Part shown: one piece after another, positions 17,402-25,179 of the stretch
Position numbering within the stretch: the stretch's first letter is position 1
How the letters are laid out: each line of letters opens with the position of its first letter
Assembly: GCA_902496665.1 (NCBI GenBank)
Contig: CABVBU010000016.1
Span: 1-59,915, forward strand
Direction: 5' to 3'
DNA: 59,915 nt
Origin: an uncultured Clostridium sp.
GTDB lineage: Bacteria > Bacillota > Clostridia > Lachnospirales > Lachnospiraceae
Translations under genes and position numbers: made by a program
Notes under the pieces: generated by a model
The model's input: the letters and a program-made list of their open reading frames with translations, nothing else
What the model was told of the DNA's origin: nothing
Database searches by the model: none

Positions 17402-18316
17402 ATGGAGATCCAGCAGTTTCGGTATTTTTTGACGGCGGCGAGGTATGAAAACCTGACGAAGGCGGCGGATGAGCTGCATATTGCCCAGCCAGCCCTGTCC
17501 CAGTCCATCAAGCGTCTGGAGACGGAGCTGGGCGTGAGCCTGTTTGACCGGAAAAATCACCGGATCGAGCTGAATGAACAGGGAAAGCTCTTAAAAAAGC
17601 GTCTGATCCCGCTTCTGGAATCCATTGATAATCTAAAGGATGAACTTTGGGAGTCTGTTTATTCATCGGAGCGCACGATCTACGTAAATTTTCTGTCCGC
17701 GTCAAACCTGATCACGAACAGTATTATTTCCTACCGGGCATTAAAACCGGATGTTCAGTTCCAGGTATCCCAGCTTGAGATGACGGAGAACTGCGATATC
17801 AATATTGAATCGAGGATCGCTGTGTCCGTGACAGCGCCTCATCCGCAGGAACTGCCGGAAGGGATTGTCCGGAGAGAGTATCTGAGAGAGGAAATTTTTC
17901 TGGCGGTACCGCCGGATTCAAAGTTTGCGAAACATAAGACCGTCGATCTGCGGGAAGTGAAGGAAGAAAACTTCATCCGTCTCGGAAACGGCTGGCAGCT
18001 CCGTGGGATCTGCGATGATTTCTGCCGGAGAGCCGGGATCCGCCCCCAGGCGGTGTTTGAGAGCAACAGCCCGGAGTCGGTGAGAAACCTGATCGCAGCG
18101 GGGCTTGGAATCGGCTTCTGGCCGGAGAAAGCCTGGGGCGGAAAGCCGGGGCACGGTGTTGTCCTGATACCGATCCGTTACCCGAACTGCCGGAGAGACC
18201 TGGTGGTCACCGTGTTTGAGCAGGCGAGAAATAAGCCGGTGGTGGATGAGTTTGTGAATTATTTCTGTAAGTATTTTGAGAAAGAGTCGTCTGGGATGGG
18301 AGATGTGACGGTATAA
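17402..18316 (+). CDS. LysR family transcriptional regulator
   Basis: The 304-residue protein has the LysR winged helix at residues 1-60 (FRYFLTAARYENLTKAADELHIAQPALSQSIKRLE and the LGVSLFDRKNHRIELNEQG wing). The remainder is a periplasmic-binding-fold effector domain with LRGICDDFCRRAGI and VRNLIAAGLGIGFWPEKAW. The ATG at 17402 follows GAGGGGGAGC. It is transcribed away from the V-ATPase operon and shares a 273-bp intergenic region with a dyad, so control of that operon is a reasonable guess. The inducer is not readable. Confidence 0.93.
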   Translation: MEIQQFRYFLTAARYENLTKAADELHIAQPALSQSIKRLETELGVSLFDRKNHRIELNEQGKLLKKRLIPLLESIDNLKDELWESVYSSERTIYVNFLSASNLITNSIISYRALKPDVQFQVSQLEMTENCDINIESRIAVSVTAPHPQELPEGIVRREYLREEIFLAVPPDSKFAKHKTVDLREVKEENFIRLGNGWQLRGICDDFCRRAGIRPQAVFESNSPESVRNLIAAGLGIGFWPEKAWGGKPGHGVVLIPIRYPNCRRDLVVTVFEQARNKPVVDEFVNYFCKYFEKESSGMGDVTV

Positions 18317-18339
18317 GGATGTTGTATAGATGAAAGAAG

Positions 18340-18409
18340 AGCTCTGAAGTCAGTAATAGGGCGGGATCCATCAGAATCCCGCCCTAAATATTGGCTTTAG
18401 AGCTTTTTT
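18340..18409. terminator. Two-part intrinsic terminator between lysR and the SH3 gene
   Basis: Outer stem AGCTCTGAAGTCA with TGGCTTTAGAGCT (G-U pairs), inner 11-bp stem TAGGGCGGGAT/ATCCCGCCCTA, then TTTTTT on the plus strand. Serves lysR and possibly the convergent gene. Confidence 0.85.
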
Positions 18410-18432
18410 AAATTTGATATTCCAATAAGTTA

Positions 18433-19239
18433 TTACTCCGCTGTCAGAAATTCCTTCGCGACATAGGCTTCCTGTCCGTTGTACTTGATGACGGCCCAGG
18501 TATCATCGTGGTCGCGGAGATATTCAACGGATGCGCCCGGGTCCAGTTTTCCGATGCGGTCAGCATCGGTAGACGGCTCTTTGCGGACATTTAAGGTCGT
18601 TGTTGTCTTGTAGGAGGAGCCGGAAGCTGTGCTCTCCGGTTCGGTCTCCGGGACTGTGGTCTCTGCTGCTTCCGTTGTGATCACTGGTGCGGAGGTCTCC
18701 TCTGTAGCCGGTTTCTTCGGCGTGAGGACACGGATCAGGACGAGCAGGATGATCACGAGGACGATCGGGATGACAAACTTTAAGAGGTCTGTGGGCTGGA
18801 TGCCGCTTCCGGAGCGCCCGGAACCGGAAGATCGTCTTGACTGCTGGGAGCGGGTCCCAGACGGGCGTCTGCCGCGGGCCGCTTTTCCGTTGTCTGCAAA
18901 GGAGTAGATCTCCTGGGACAGCACGTGGTAGGCCTGGTTTGCATTGTAGGCACCGTTATCGCCGTTTTTTGCGGCTTTTGTACCGATGTCATAGATCTGT
19001 AAGTAGTGCTCGGCGGTGGACTTTGCGATCCAGCCGTTGTTGTAGAGCTCGCGGATCATAGAGTCCATGGAGCCTTCCATGATTCCAGCCTGTTCACATT
19101 GGAGTTTTACCATGTATTCCACGGTCTGTTTTGCCTTGATCATGGACTGGTTGTATTTTTTCTGTCCCATGAGGCGCTCGGTCTCCTGGACATTCAGGCG
19201 GATCTTATCCCATCCGCTGGGGATGTCGGTTCTTGCCAT
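18433..19239 (-). CDS. Membrane protein with N-terminal DUF4145/HEPN-like helical domain and C-terminal SH3b domain
   Basis: 268 residues in four parts. Residues 1-115 are helical (IKAKQTVEYMVKLQCEQAGI and YNANQAYHVLSQEIYSF) and resemble DUF4145/HEPN-type folds. Next come a Ser/Arg/Gly-rich linker and one transmembrane helix (~152-172, FVIPIVLVIILLVLIRVL). An acidic Thr/Glu-rich spacer leads to a bacterial SH3 domain (~208-268: TTLNVRKEPSTDADRIGKL, AVIKYNGQEAYVAKEFL). The topology suggests a cytoplasmic helical domain and an external wall-binding module. GGAGGG precedes the ATG. It is monocistronic and its partners are unknown. Confidence 0.75.
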   Translation of the reverse strand: MARTDIPSGWDKIRLNVQETERLMGQKKYNQSMIKAKQTVEYMVKLQCEQAGIMEGSMDSMIRELYNNGWIAKSTAEHYLQIYDIGTKAAKNGDNGAYNANQAYHVLSQEIYSFADNGKAARGRRPSGTRSQQSRRSSGSGRSGSGIQPTDLLKFVIPIVLVIILLVLIRVLTPKKPATEETSAPVITTEAAETTVPETEPESTASGSSYKTTTTLNVRKEPSTDADRIGKLDPGASVEYLRDHDDTWAVIKYNGQEAYVAKEFLTAE

Positions 19240-19585
19240 ATAAATCCCTCCGTTTTATGTATTTTAACGGCGCGTGAAGGTGAAAATCCGGTGCCGGTCA
19301 AGGTACCGGATACTTACAGATGCCGTTTCCATCTATGTAATGCTGTGTGTCTGATAAAACGATTGCAGACACGAAAGGAGTAATGTTGCCAGCCATTATC
19401 TTTATTATAATGGAACAGTAGGAAAATTGCACGAAAAATTTATGAACAATTTAAGAATTTTCTGTTTCCAAAAGATATATTGAAAGAATAATTCTGCGCG
19501 TCACAGTTACCTTGCAAAATAAGGTTTTCAATGATAAAATGAGACACAAGCAAAAACAGGATCATTGTGCAGGAGGAAGTATATT
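19240..19585. other. 346-bp divergent intergenic region between the SH3 gene and trmB
   Basis: Holds the SH3-gene SD, a strong hairpin at 19287-19313 (ATCCGGT/ACCGGAT arms) and a minus-strand TATAAT (19407-19402 region) with a weak -35. The trmB promoter is at 19512-19540. No open frame of note is present. Confidence 0.5.
19512..19540 (+). promoter_or_regulatory. Sigma-70 promoter of trmB
   Basis: TTGCAA, 17-bp spacer, TAAAAT; start near 19547, leader ~40 nt. Confidence 0.7.
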
Positions 19586-20251
19586 ATGAGATTACGCCAT
19601 ATCAAAGGCGCTGAGGAAGAGATCGCTGAGAGTCCATATGTGGTCCAGGATCCGCAGTCACTGAAAGGGAAGTGGCATGAATTTTTCGGCAATGATAACC
19701 CGATCCGCATCGAAGTCGGAATGGGAAAGGGAAAATTCATCATGGAGCTTGCCCAGATGAACCCGGATATCAATTATGTAGGAATCGAGCGCTATTCCAG
19801 TGTTCTGCTCCGCGGACTCCAGAAACGCGCGGAGCTGGAGCTTTCCAATATTTATTTTATGAGGATCGATGCGTTAGAGCTGGCGGACGTGTTCGCGGAG
19901 GACGAGGTGGAGCGGATCTACTTAAACTTCTCTGATCCGTGGCCGAAGGACCGCCATGCGAAGCGCCGCCTGACATCAGACCGTTTCCTTGCGGTGTATG
20001 ATAAGATCTTACAGCCGGACGGAATCATCGAGTTCAAGACGGACAACCAGGATCTGTTCCGCTATTCCTTGGAATCCATCCCGGAAGCCGGATGGCAGGT
20101 CACATCCCATACGTTTGATCTTCACCACAGTGACATGGCGGAGGGAAATGTCATGACGGAGTATGAGACAAAGTTTTCTGCGGAAGGGAAGCCGATCTGC
20201 AAGCTGACGGCCTGTCGCGACAAGAAGGTTACCGCAAAACAGGCTGAATAA
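19586..20251 (+). CDS. trmB: tRNA (guanine-N7-)-methyltransferase
   Basis: SAM-dependent enzyme making m7G46 in tRNA variable loops. The 221-residue protein carries the SAM-binding GMGKGKFI (residues ~46-53), GIERYSSVLLRGLQK for the adenosine contact, and SDPWPKDRHAKRRLTS, the TrmB catalytic/tRNA-binding signature. C-terminal TEYETKF is also typical. GGAGGAAG is seven bases before the ATG at 19586. Thioredoxin lies downstream with a small candidate ORF between, and the stretch ends at a strong terminator after trxA. Confidence 0.96.
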   Translation: MRLRHIKGAEEEIAESPYVVQDPQSLKGKWHEFFGNDNPIRIEVGMGKGKFIMELAQMNPDINYVGIERYSSVLLRGLQKRAELELSNIYFMRIDALELADVFAEDEVERIYLNFSDPWPKDRHAKRRLTSDRFLAVYDKILQPDGIIEFKTDNQDLFRYSLESIPEAGWQVTSHTFDLHHSDMAEGNVMTEYETKFSAEGKPICKLTACRDKKVTAKQAE

Positions 20252-20275
20252 ACCGGGAATGTCTGCATATATTAA

Positions 20276-20443
20276 ATGAGAAATGGCAAAAAGGCTGTGT
20301 GCCGGATGAGTATGTGGACATGTCTGAAGCGGTGGCTCGCGCAGGCAACCTGCGACAAGACAGAACTGAACCGGAAGATTATCCGGATCAAGAAGTGCTT
20401 TGACGAGGCGAATGCTGTGGTCTGCGGCAAAAATAAAAAATAA
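20276..20443 (+). CDS. Possible small basic Cys-containing protein, 55 residues
   Basis: An ATG at 20276 opens a 55-codon frame ending in TAA at 20443, filling the trmB-trxA gap. Codon third positions are GC-rich like the neighbours through most of its length. The product is basic with five cysteines (C9, C16, C26, C41, C50) and three tryptophan or aromatic clusters (MWTCLKRWLAQ). No clear SD is present and I recognise no family. It could also be a decayed gene remnant or untranslated spacer. The 15-bp distance to trxA means it would be cotranscribed. Confidence 0.4.
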   Translation: MRNGKKAVCRMSMWTCLKRWLAQATCDKTELNRKIIRIKKCFDEANAVVCGKNKK

Positions 20444-20458
20444 AAAGGAGAAAATAAC

Positions 20459-20776
20459 ATGGAAGCAGTATTTACAAGTGCAAATTTTGATGCTGACGTT
20501 CTGGGATCCGATATCCCGGTAGTTGTAGATTTCTTCGCAACATGGTGCGGCCCGTGCCGCATGATGGCTCCGGCGATTGCTGAACTCGCGGAAGAGTACG
20601 CTGGAAAAGTAAAGATCGGAAAACTTGACGTGGATGAGAACAGCGATATCGCCGTCCGCTACGGGGTGATGTCCATCCCGACGATCATTCTTTTCAAGGA
20701 TGGAGAAATTTTTTCCAAGAGCGTAGGACTTCAGGATAAAGAAGTTCTGGAAAATGCGATCAAGGAAATGCTGTAG
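20459..20776 (+). CDS. trxA: Thioredoxin
   Basis: Cytoplasmic dithiol-disulfide oxidoreductase. The 105-residue protein is of standard length, with the active site W29-C30-G-P-C33, the buried aspartate in VVVDFFATWC, and the cis-proline at P74 (MSIPTIILF). AAAAGGAG precedes the ATG. It ends 12 bp before a strong terminator. No thioredoxin reductase gene is in this window. Confidence 0.95.
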   Translation: MEAVFTSANFDADVLGSDIPVVVDFFATWCGPCRMMAPAIAELAEEYAGKVKIGKLDVDENSDIAVRYGVMSIPTIILFKDGEIFSKSVGLQDKEVLENAIKEML

Positions 20777-20788
20777 GAAATATAATGG

Positions 20789-20824
20789 AAAAGCCTGCAA
20801 ACCCGCATGTTTGCAGGCTTTTTT
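20789..20824 (+). terminator. Intrinsic terminator after trxA
   Basis: 12-bp perfect stem AAGCCTGCAAAC/GTTTGCAGGCTT, six-base loop, then TTTT. Confidence 0.93.
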
Positions 20825-20886
20825 AATCGTTTCATTTGTACCTGTTTTTTGAAAAACAAAAAAATTAAAAAATTTCAAAAAAAGTG

Positions 20887-20915
20887 TTGACTTTTTTCTT
20901 GGTTTATCCTATAAT
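20887..20915 (+). promoter_or_regulatory. Promoter of tRNA-Lys
   Basis: TTGACT, 17-bp spacer, TATAAT. A near-consensus promoter whose start (~20922) is 46 bp before the tRNA. Confidence 0.85.
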
Positions 20916-20967
20916 ACAAAACGTGCCACGGATGAGGCAAACAAAACAAAGAAAAACAACAAACCAA

Positions 20968-21040
20968 GCACCTTTAGCTCAGCTGGTAGAGCAGTAGACT
21001 CTTAATCTATTTGTCCAGGGTTCGAATCCCTGAAGGTGCA
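20968..21040 (+). tRNA. tRNA-Lys (anticodon CTT)
   Basis: 73 nt with a full cloverleaf: acceptor GCACCTT/AAGGTGC with discriminator A, D-arm GCTC/GAGC, anticodon stem GTAGA/TCTAT, loop CTCTTAA with CTT at 21001-21003, and T-arm CAGGG-TTCGAAT-CCCTG. The CCA end is not encoded. A single gene with its own promoter and terminator. It reads AAG codons. Confidence 0.98.
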
Positions 21041-21050
21041 CGAAGAAAAG

Positions 21051-21092
21051 CACTGTTTTAGCGGATGATAAGCCGCCGGGACGGTGTTTTTT
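21051..21092 (+). terminator. Terminator of the tRNA-Lys gene
   Basis: CACTGTTTTAGCGG pairs with CCGCCGGGACGGTG through several G-U pairs and one mismatch; TTTTTT follows. Confidence 0.75.
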
Positions 21093-21227
21093 GTTACACT
21101 GATATCGAATCATTCAATAATCATATCATCAGCTCAAAATCAGCAGTTCATTATATGTTTCCGATTTTTATAGTTTTAATTTTATTTAACTTACAAATAT
21201 GATATATTATATAGACAGGAGAAGTGT

Positions 21228-21302
21228 ATGAAAAACTTACCAACAGGATCCTCATTTAGGGGATCCTGTTTCGGAATCACAGGTAATAAAAGGGAGATGT
21301 AA
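21228..21302 (+). CDS. Candidate 24-residue leader peptide upstream of the P1 peptidase
   Basis: ATG at 21228 has AGGAGA eight bases upstream and reads 24 codons (MKNLPTGSSFRGSCFGITGN...), stopping at 21302, three bases before the peptidase ATG. Its codons 5-15 span the hairpin at 21242-21270, so its translation would open that hairpin. No family is recognised; it may simply couple translation. Confidence 0.45.
   Translation: MKNLPTGSSFRGSCFGITGNKREM
21242..21270 (+). promoter_or_regulatory. Perfect 10-bp hairpin in the P1 peptidase leader
   Basis: AACAGGATCC/GGATCCTGTT with a nine-base loop. No U-run follows (TTTCGG), so it is not a standard terminator. It lies inside the candidate leader ORF. 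Confidence 0.6.
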
Positions 21303-21305
21303 AGG

Positions 21306-22274
21306 ATGAAAGAGATCAAGATCACAGAGATCGAAAATATCAGGATTGGCAGCGCGGAGGATAAGGAAGCGGGGACCGGGTGCACGGTTATTATCTGTGA
21401 GCGTGGAGCGGCAGCCGGGCTGGACGTCCGCGGGGGCGGTCCGGCATCCAGGGAATCGGAGCTCTTAAAGCCCATGGCGGCGGCTGACGTGATCCAGGCT
21501 GTTTTACTCAGCGGCGGCAGCGCGTTTGGTCTGGACGCGGCAGGCGGTGTTATGGAGTATCTGGAAGAACGTGGGATCGGCTTTGATGTAGGAATCACGA
21601 AGGTACCGCTTGTCTGCGAGTCCTGCCTGTTTGATCTTATGGTCGGGGATTACAGGACGAGACCGGATAAGGCTATGGGATACGCGGCGTGTGAGGGCGC
21701 GGAGAAGAATAATTATCAGGATGGAAACTTCGGCGCGGGAACAGGAGCGTCCGTCGGGAAGCTGGGGGACAAGTCTCTCTGCATGAAGGGCGGAATCGGA
21801 AGCTATGCGGTACAGATCGGGGATCTGAAGGTCGGCGCGGTCGTTGCAGTGAATGCGAGAGGCGATATCTATGACTGGAAAGACGGAAAAAAGGTGGCCG
21901 GTCTTTTAAATGCGGACAGGAAGACATTTGCGGACACAGAAGAAGCCGTTTATAAGAGCTATGAAGTGATCAAGAACAAGTTCATCGGCGCGACAGAGAA
22001 TACAACGATCGGTGCGGTGATCACGAATGCGGCATTCCCGAAGAGTAGCCTCTGCAAGATCGCCGGGATGGCTCACGACGGCTATGCGCGGGCGATCCGC
22101 CCTGTTCATACATCTTCCGACGGAGACAGCATCTACGCGCTGTCTGTGGGCGATGTGAAGGCAGATCAGGATATGGTCGGAACCCTCGGTGCCCAGGTTA
22201 TGGCGGAAGCGATCCTGAGGGCTGTGAGGAGCGCGGAGTCGGCCTACGGACTTGTTGGAGCGAAGGATTTATAA
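21306..22274 (+). CDS. P1 family peptidase (DmpA/BapA-type N-terminal nucleophile aminopeptidase)
   Basis: Self-processing Ntn-type hydrolase, family S58, whose relatives cleave D-amino-acid or beta-peptide amides. The 322-residue protein shows LLSGGSAFGLDAAGG, FGAGTGASVGKL and the junction ENTTIGAVITNAAF, where autocleavage would free a Thr nucleophile (T233 or T234). DGYARAIRPVHTSSDGDSIYALS near the C-terminus is also characteristic. AAAGG is close before the ATG at 21306. A short ORF stops three bases upstream, hinting at translational coupling. It is followed by a terminator shared with the convergent M20 gene. The natural substrate is unknown. Confidence 0.88.
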   Translation: MKEIKITEIENIRIGSAEDKEAGTGCTVIICERGAAAGLDVRGGGPASRESELLKPMAAADVIQAVLLSGGSAFGLDAAGGVMEYLEERGIGFDVGITKVPLVCESCLFDLMVGDYRTRPDKAMGYAACEGAEKNNYQDGNFGAGTGASVGKLGDKSLCMKGGIGSYAVQIGDLKVGAVVAVNARGDIYDWKDGKKVAGLLNADRKTFADTEEAVYKSYEVIKNKFIGATENTTIGAVITNAAFPKSSLCKIAGMAHDGYARAIRPVHTSSDGDSIYALSVGDVKADQDMVGTLGAQVMAEAILRAVRSAESAYGLVGAKDL

Positions 22275-22285
22275 AAAAGAGCGAA

Positions 22286-22334
22286 AAAGGGCGGCTGTCC
22301 GGCAAAACTTTGCCGATATGACAGCCGCTTTTAC
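22286..22334. terminator. Bidirectional terminator between P1 peptidase and M20D genes
   Basis: GCGGCTGTC/GACAGCCGC outer stem and GGCAAA/TTGCC inner stem, with TTTT on the plus side and CCCTTTTTC on the minus side. Confidence 0.85.
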
Positions 22335-22341
22335 TATACGG

Positions 22342-23517
22342 TTACATCTGCCCTGTCACACGCAGGTACAGCCCAAGTTCCATCTCAAGTGCCTCTGAAA
22401 TTCCGCGCTCATCTAACTGGAAATGGCAGTTATGGTGCGGGGAAGAGGTAATTGGACGTTCGGGATCTGCCATTCCGATCTGGAAGTAGGCACCCGGCTT
22501 CTCAAGAAGATAGTAGGCAAAATCCTCGCCGCCAAGGGCGTCCGGGCGCTCGTAGACGGTATATCCGAGGTCTCTTGTGACGCTGCGGACCGTTTCGATC
22601 TCCTCCGGCACGTTGATGGCTGCCGGATAGCCCAGAGTCGTGGTCACATCGCAGGTGAGGCCGAATCCGGCGCAGATCCCCCTGCTGATGGAGTGGATGG
22701 AATCGAAGACCTTGTCGATCAGGTCATTGTTTAAAGTGCGGACATTGCCGCCGAGAGTCACGGTGTCAGTGATGATATTCGGATACTGGCCGCCATTAAT
22801 ATAGGAAACCGTAAGAACACCGCCTTCCAGCGGATTCTTTTTCTCTGCCAGGATCTGGTTTAAAGCAGATCCGACCATGCAGGCCACGGGGACCGGGTTC
22901 AGGGCATTCTGCGGATAACCGCCATGCCCGCCCTTTCCATGGATCTTCACTTCATAAATACCGATCGCTGCGGAATACGCCCGGGGAGTTACGGCGATGG
23001 TGCCGAGCGGAAACGCGGAAGCGCAGTGGAAACCATAGACGAGATCGACATCCTTCATGACACCTTCCTCGCAGAGTGCCTTAGCACCTCCCGGGAGCTT
23101 TTCCTCGGCTGCCTGAAAGATCAGCTTCACAGTTCCGCGGACGAGCTCAGGATGGGCTGTGAGGACCTTTGCGAAGGTTAAAAGGACTGCGGTATGGATA
23201 TCGTGTCCACAGGCATGCATAACACCGGGAACCTCGGACTTAAACGGGAGATCATTTTCTTCCTCCACCGGAAGCGCATCGATGTCCGCGCGGAACGCGA
23301 TGCAGGGGCCGGGTTTTTCGCCTTTTATGACAGCAACCGTGCTGGTTCCGGAGATCCCTTCCATCAGCGGGATGCCCAGAGAATTCAGGGTGCTGCGGAT
23401 GTAATCGGCAGTGTCTGTCTCCTGAAAGGAAAGCTCCGGGTGGCGGTGCAGGTAACGGCGTGTTTCGATCAGTTCTTTTTCATAGGGGCTTGTGATGGAC
23501 TTGACAAATTCTTTCAT
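22342..23517 (-). CDS. M20D-type amidohydrolase (N-acyl amino acid hydrolase/hippurate hydrolase-like)
   Basis: Zn-dependent amidohydrolase releasing amino acids from N-acyl derivatives. In the 391-residue protein, RRYLHRHPELSFQE, AFRADIDALPVEE and HACGHDIHTAVLL (Cys/His metal ligands) are in order. AAEEKLPGGAKALCEEG carries the general-base Glu, and the GGHGGYPQNALNPV dimerisation-domain histidine follows. GGAGGTCATAT precedes the ATG. It lies 46 bp downstream of the metallophosphoesterase start-side gene on the same strand, so the two could share a transcript. The acyl group cannot be predicted. Confidence 0.92.
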   Translation of the reverse strand: MKEFVKSITSPYEKELIETRRYLHRHPELSFQETDTADYIRSTLNSLGIPLMEGISGTSTVAVIKGEKPGPCIAFRADIDALPVEEENDLPFKSEVPGVMHACGHDIHTAVLLTFAKVLTAHPELVRGTVKLIFQAAEEKLPGGAKALCEEGVMKDVDLVYGFHCASAFPLGTIAVTPRAYSAAIGIYEVKIHGKGGHGGYPQNALNPVPVACMVGSALNQILAEKKNPLEGGVLTVSYINGGQYPNIITDTVTLGGNVRTLNNDLIDKVFDSIHSISRGICAGFGLTCDVTTTLGYPAAINVPEEIETVRSVTRDLGYTVYERPDALGGEDFAYYLLEKPGAYFQIGMADPERPITSSPHHNCHFQLDERGISEALEMELGLYLRVTGQM

Positions 23518-23563
23518 ATATGACCTCCGTTTTTGCGTTTATACTATTTATGGGAATGACAGC

Positions 23564-24778
23564 TTACTGGCCTGCTGCTGGATCAAACGACACGTTTGCG
23601 ATCACGACTTCATTGTCAGTGCCGACCCGCATCGCCGGTCCCCAGACACCGGCACCGGAGGTGACAATAGATGTCATGGCCCCCTTTTTCAGGACTCCGC
23701 AGGCGTTTTCCCAGAGAAAATGGATCACAAGGTTTGCCGGAAACATCTGACCGTCATGGGTATGGCCGGAGAGGTCCAGATCGACACCGGCATCGGAGGC
23801 TTCTGACAATTCTCCCGGCTGGTGATCCATGACGATGATGGGAAGTGAGGGATCGAGAGGCTCGGTGATCTCAGCAAAGGTTTTCCGCGGGAGCTGTTCT
23901 TTTTTTGCCATATCCTTATCCCGGCGGCCGGCAAGATAGAAGGCATTATTGATGCAGATGGCCTCGTCCTCCAGCATCGTGATACCGGCGTGGTGCAGAA
24001 ATTCTGTAAACCGCCCGTCCCGGACGATCGTTTCTTTCTGCGGAAATGTGAATCCGGCGAGGATCTTCTCGCTTACGTCATGGTTGCCCCAGCAGGCGTA
24101 CGTGCCGTACCGGCTTTTGATACTGGACAGAATGTCAGCCACCTCATCCGGATCTTTGATCGCATCGTAATCATTGTCGAAGAGATCTCCGGCAATGCAG
24201 ACGAGATCGACATTTTGGGAATTAATGGTGTCTACGATCCTTCTTACGTGGGACTTTGTGGAGTTGTATCCAAGGTGAAGATCCGCGATCAGGGCGATCT
24301 TAAGTCCCGGAAGAGAGGAACTTTTTTCGATGACGACCGGGTCATGCCGCACATAGACCCGTCTTGCATGCAGGACACCGTAAATGCTGACCGTAAGGAT
24401 CAGGGCAATGGCAAAGCCACCGAAGATCACGAGATTTTTCGGCATGGTATGCAGCATGGCCGGATACCGGTATTTCATAAAGAAGGAATGGCCGGTGACA
24501 CGGCGGATCACGTCGAAGGTGATGATAAAAAGTAGGATATATTCCAGAGTGCCGAGCCAGTAGTTGCTGATTACCCGGAGAAAATGGTGAAGAGGATCTT
24601 TTGTGATCAGAAATCCGGTCAGCGGACTGACGGCAAAAAACAGGTAGAGCACTGTGACAGGGATCCTGAAAAACAGTGAATGAAGCGCTGGGGAGCAGGA
24701 ATCCGCCCAGGCGTAGAGCCATAAAAGAATGTATGCCTGAAATAACAGGTAGATCGGAGATAAAAATACAGCTAACAT
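23564..24778 (-). CDS. Membrane-anchored metallophosphoesterase (YkuE/YaeI-like)
   Basis: Calcineurin-like phosphoesterase on a membrane anchor. About 140 N-terminal residues form four hydrophobic helices. The catalytic domain then follows with IADLHLG, AGDLFDND, CWGNHDVS, VMDHQPGEL and SGHTHDGQMFPANL, which are the metal-binding motifs in order. CAGGAG lies six bases before the ATG at 24778; the ATG at 24799 has no SD. The product is 404 residues. YkuE-type enzymes are linked to wall or lipid metabolism, but the substrate is not evident. It has a consensus promoter at 24848-24876 and an inverted repeat in its leader. Confidence 0.88.
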   Translation of the reverse strand: MLAVFLSPIYLLFQAYILLWLYAWADSCSPALHSLFFRIPVTVLYLFFAVSPLTGFLITKDPLHHFLRVISNYWLGTLEYILLFIITFDVIRRVTGHSFFMKYRYPAMLHTMPKNLVIFGGFAIALILTVSIYGVLHARRVYVRHDPVVIEKSSSLPGLKIALIADLHLGYNSTKSHVRRIVDTINSQNVDLVCIAGDLFDNDYDAIKDPDEVADILSSIKSRYGTYACWGNHDVSEKILAGFTFPQKETIVRDGRFTEFLHHAGITMLEDEAICINNAFYLAGRRDKDMAKKEQLPRKTFAEITEPLDPSLPIIVMDHQPGELSEASDAGVDLDLSGHTHDGQMFPANLVIHFLWENACGVLKKGAMTSIVTSGAGVWGPAMRVGTDNEVVIANVSFDPAAGQ

Positions 24779-24801
24779 GAGATACTCCTGATGTTTCATG
24801 G

Positions 24802-24828
24802 ACAGGAATGGTGTATAATGATTCCTGT
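24802..24828. promoter_or_regulatory. Inverted repeat in the metallophosphoesterase leader
   Basis: ACAGGAAT and ATTCCTGT, perfect 8-bp arms, 11-bp spacer. It lies between the minus-strand promoter and the start codon. On the plus strand the spacer contains TATAAT, so it might instead be an operator for the divergent small gene. Confidence 0.4.
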
Positions 24829-24847
24829 ACAGGTGGTTTATGGTGTA

Positions 24848-24876
24848 AGTATAGCTAACACTTTAACAATTTGCAA
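24848..24876 (-). promoter_or_regulatory. Sigma-70 promoter of the metallophosphoesterase gene
   Basis: Minus strand TTGCAA (24876-24871), 17-bp spacer, TATACT (24853-24848). Confidence 0.7.
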
Positions 24877-24900
24877 TGGAAAAGAAGAAAAGAGGTTGTT

Positions 24901-25164
24901 ATGATCGATCTGACAGGAATGATCTCCATTCCATATTTAAAGAAGACAACATTTACCGGAAGTGAAAAGGGAACGAATTTCATGATCCGGAAGATCAGCG
25001 GAGAGGAAGGCGAGCCGGATAAGATTCAGGCGATCACCTGGCCGGGACCGTTTATTTTTTCTGTGACGGAAGATGAAAAAAAGACGTATCAGGAATTTGA
25101 GTTCAGCGAGGACGGGATCAAAGCGGCTGTGGCGTGGCTGAATGAGACCACGCACAGCGCGTGA
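24901..25164 (+). CDS. Conserved-looking hypothetical protein, 87 residues
   Basis: Small soluble acidic protein with no named domain that I recognise. It begins MIDLTGMISIPYLKKTTFTG, contains WPGPFIFSVTEDEKK, and ends in a helix (EDGIKAAVAWLNE). AGAGG is five bases before the ATG at 24901; an in-frame ATG at 24871 has no SD. Codon use matches neighbours. It is convergent with larE, 15 bp apart, and divergent from the metallophosphoesterase. Confidence 0.7.
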   Translation: MIDLTGMISIPYLKKTTFTGSEKGTNFMIRKISGEEGEPDKIQAITWPGPFIFSVTEDEKKTYQEFEFSEDGIKAAVAWLNETTHSA

Positions 25165-25179
25165 ATGAGGAGACATTCC

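Noticed and set aside
19270..19320. Cobalamin-riboswitch-like words (GGTGAAAATCCGGTGCCGG) upstream of trmB
   Set aside because: The B12 box and the rest of the core are missing, the stretch is explained by a simple hairpin, and trmB has its own promoter downstream of it.
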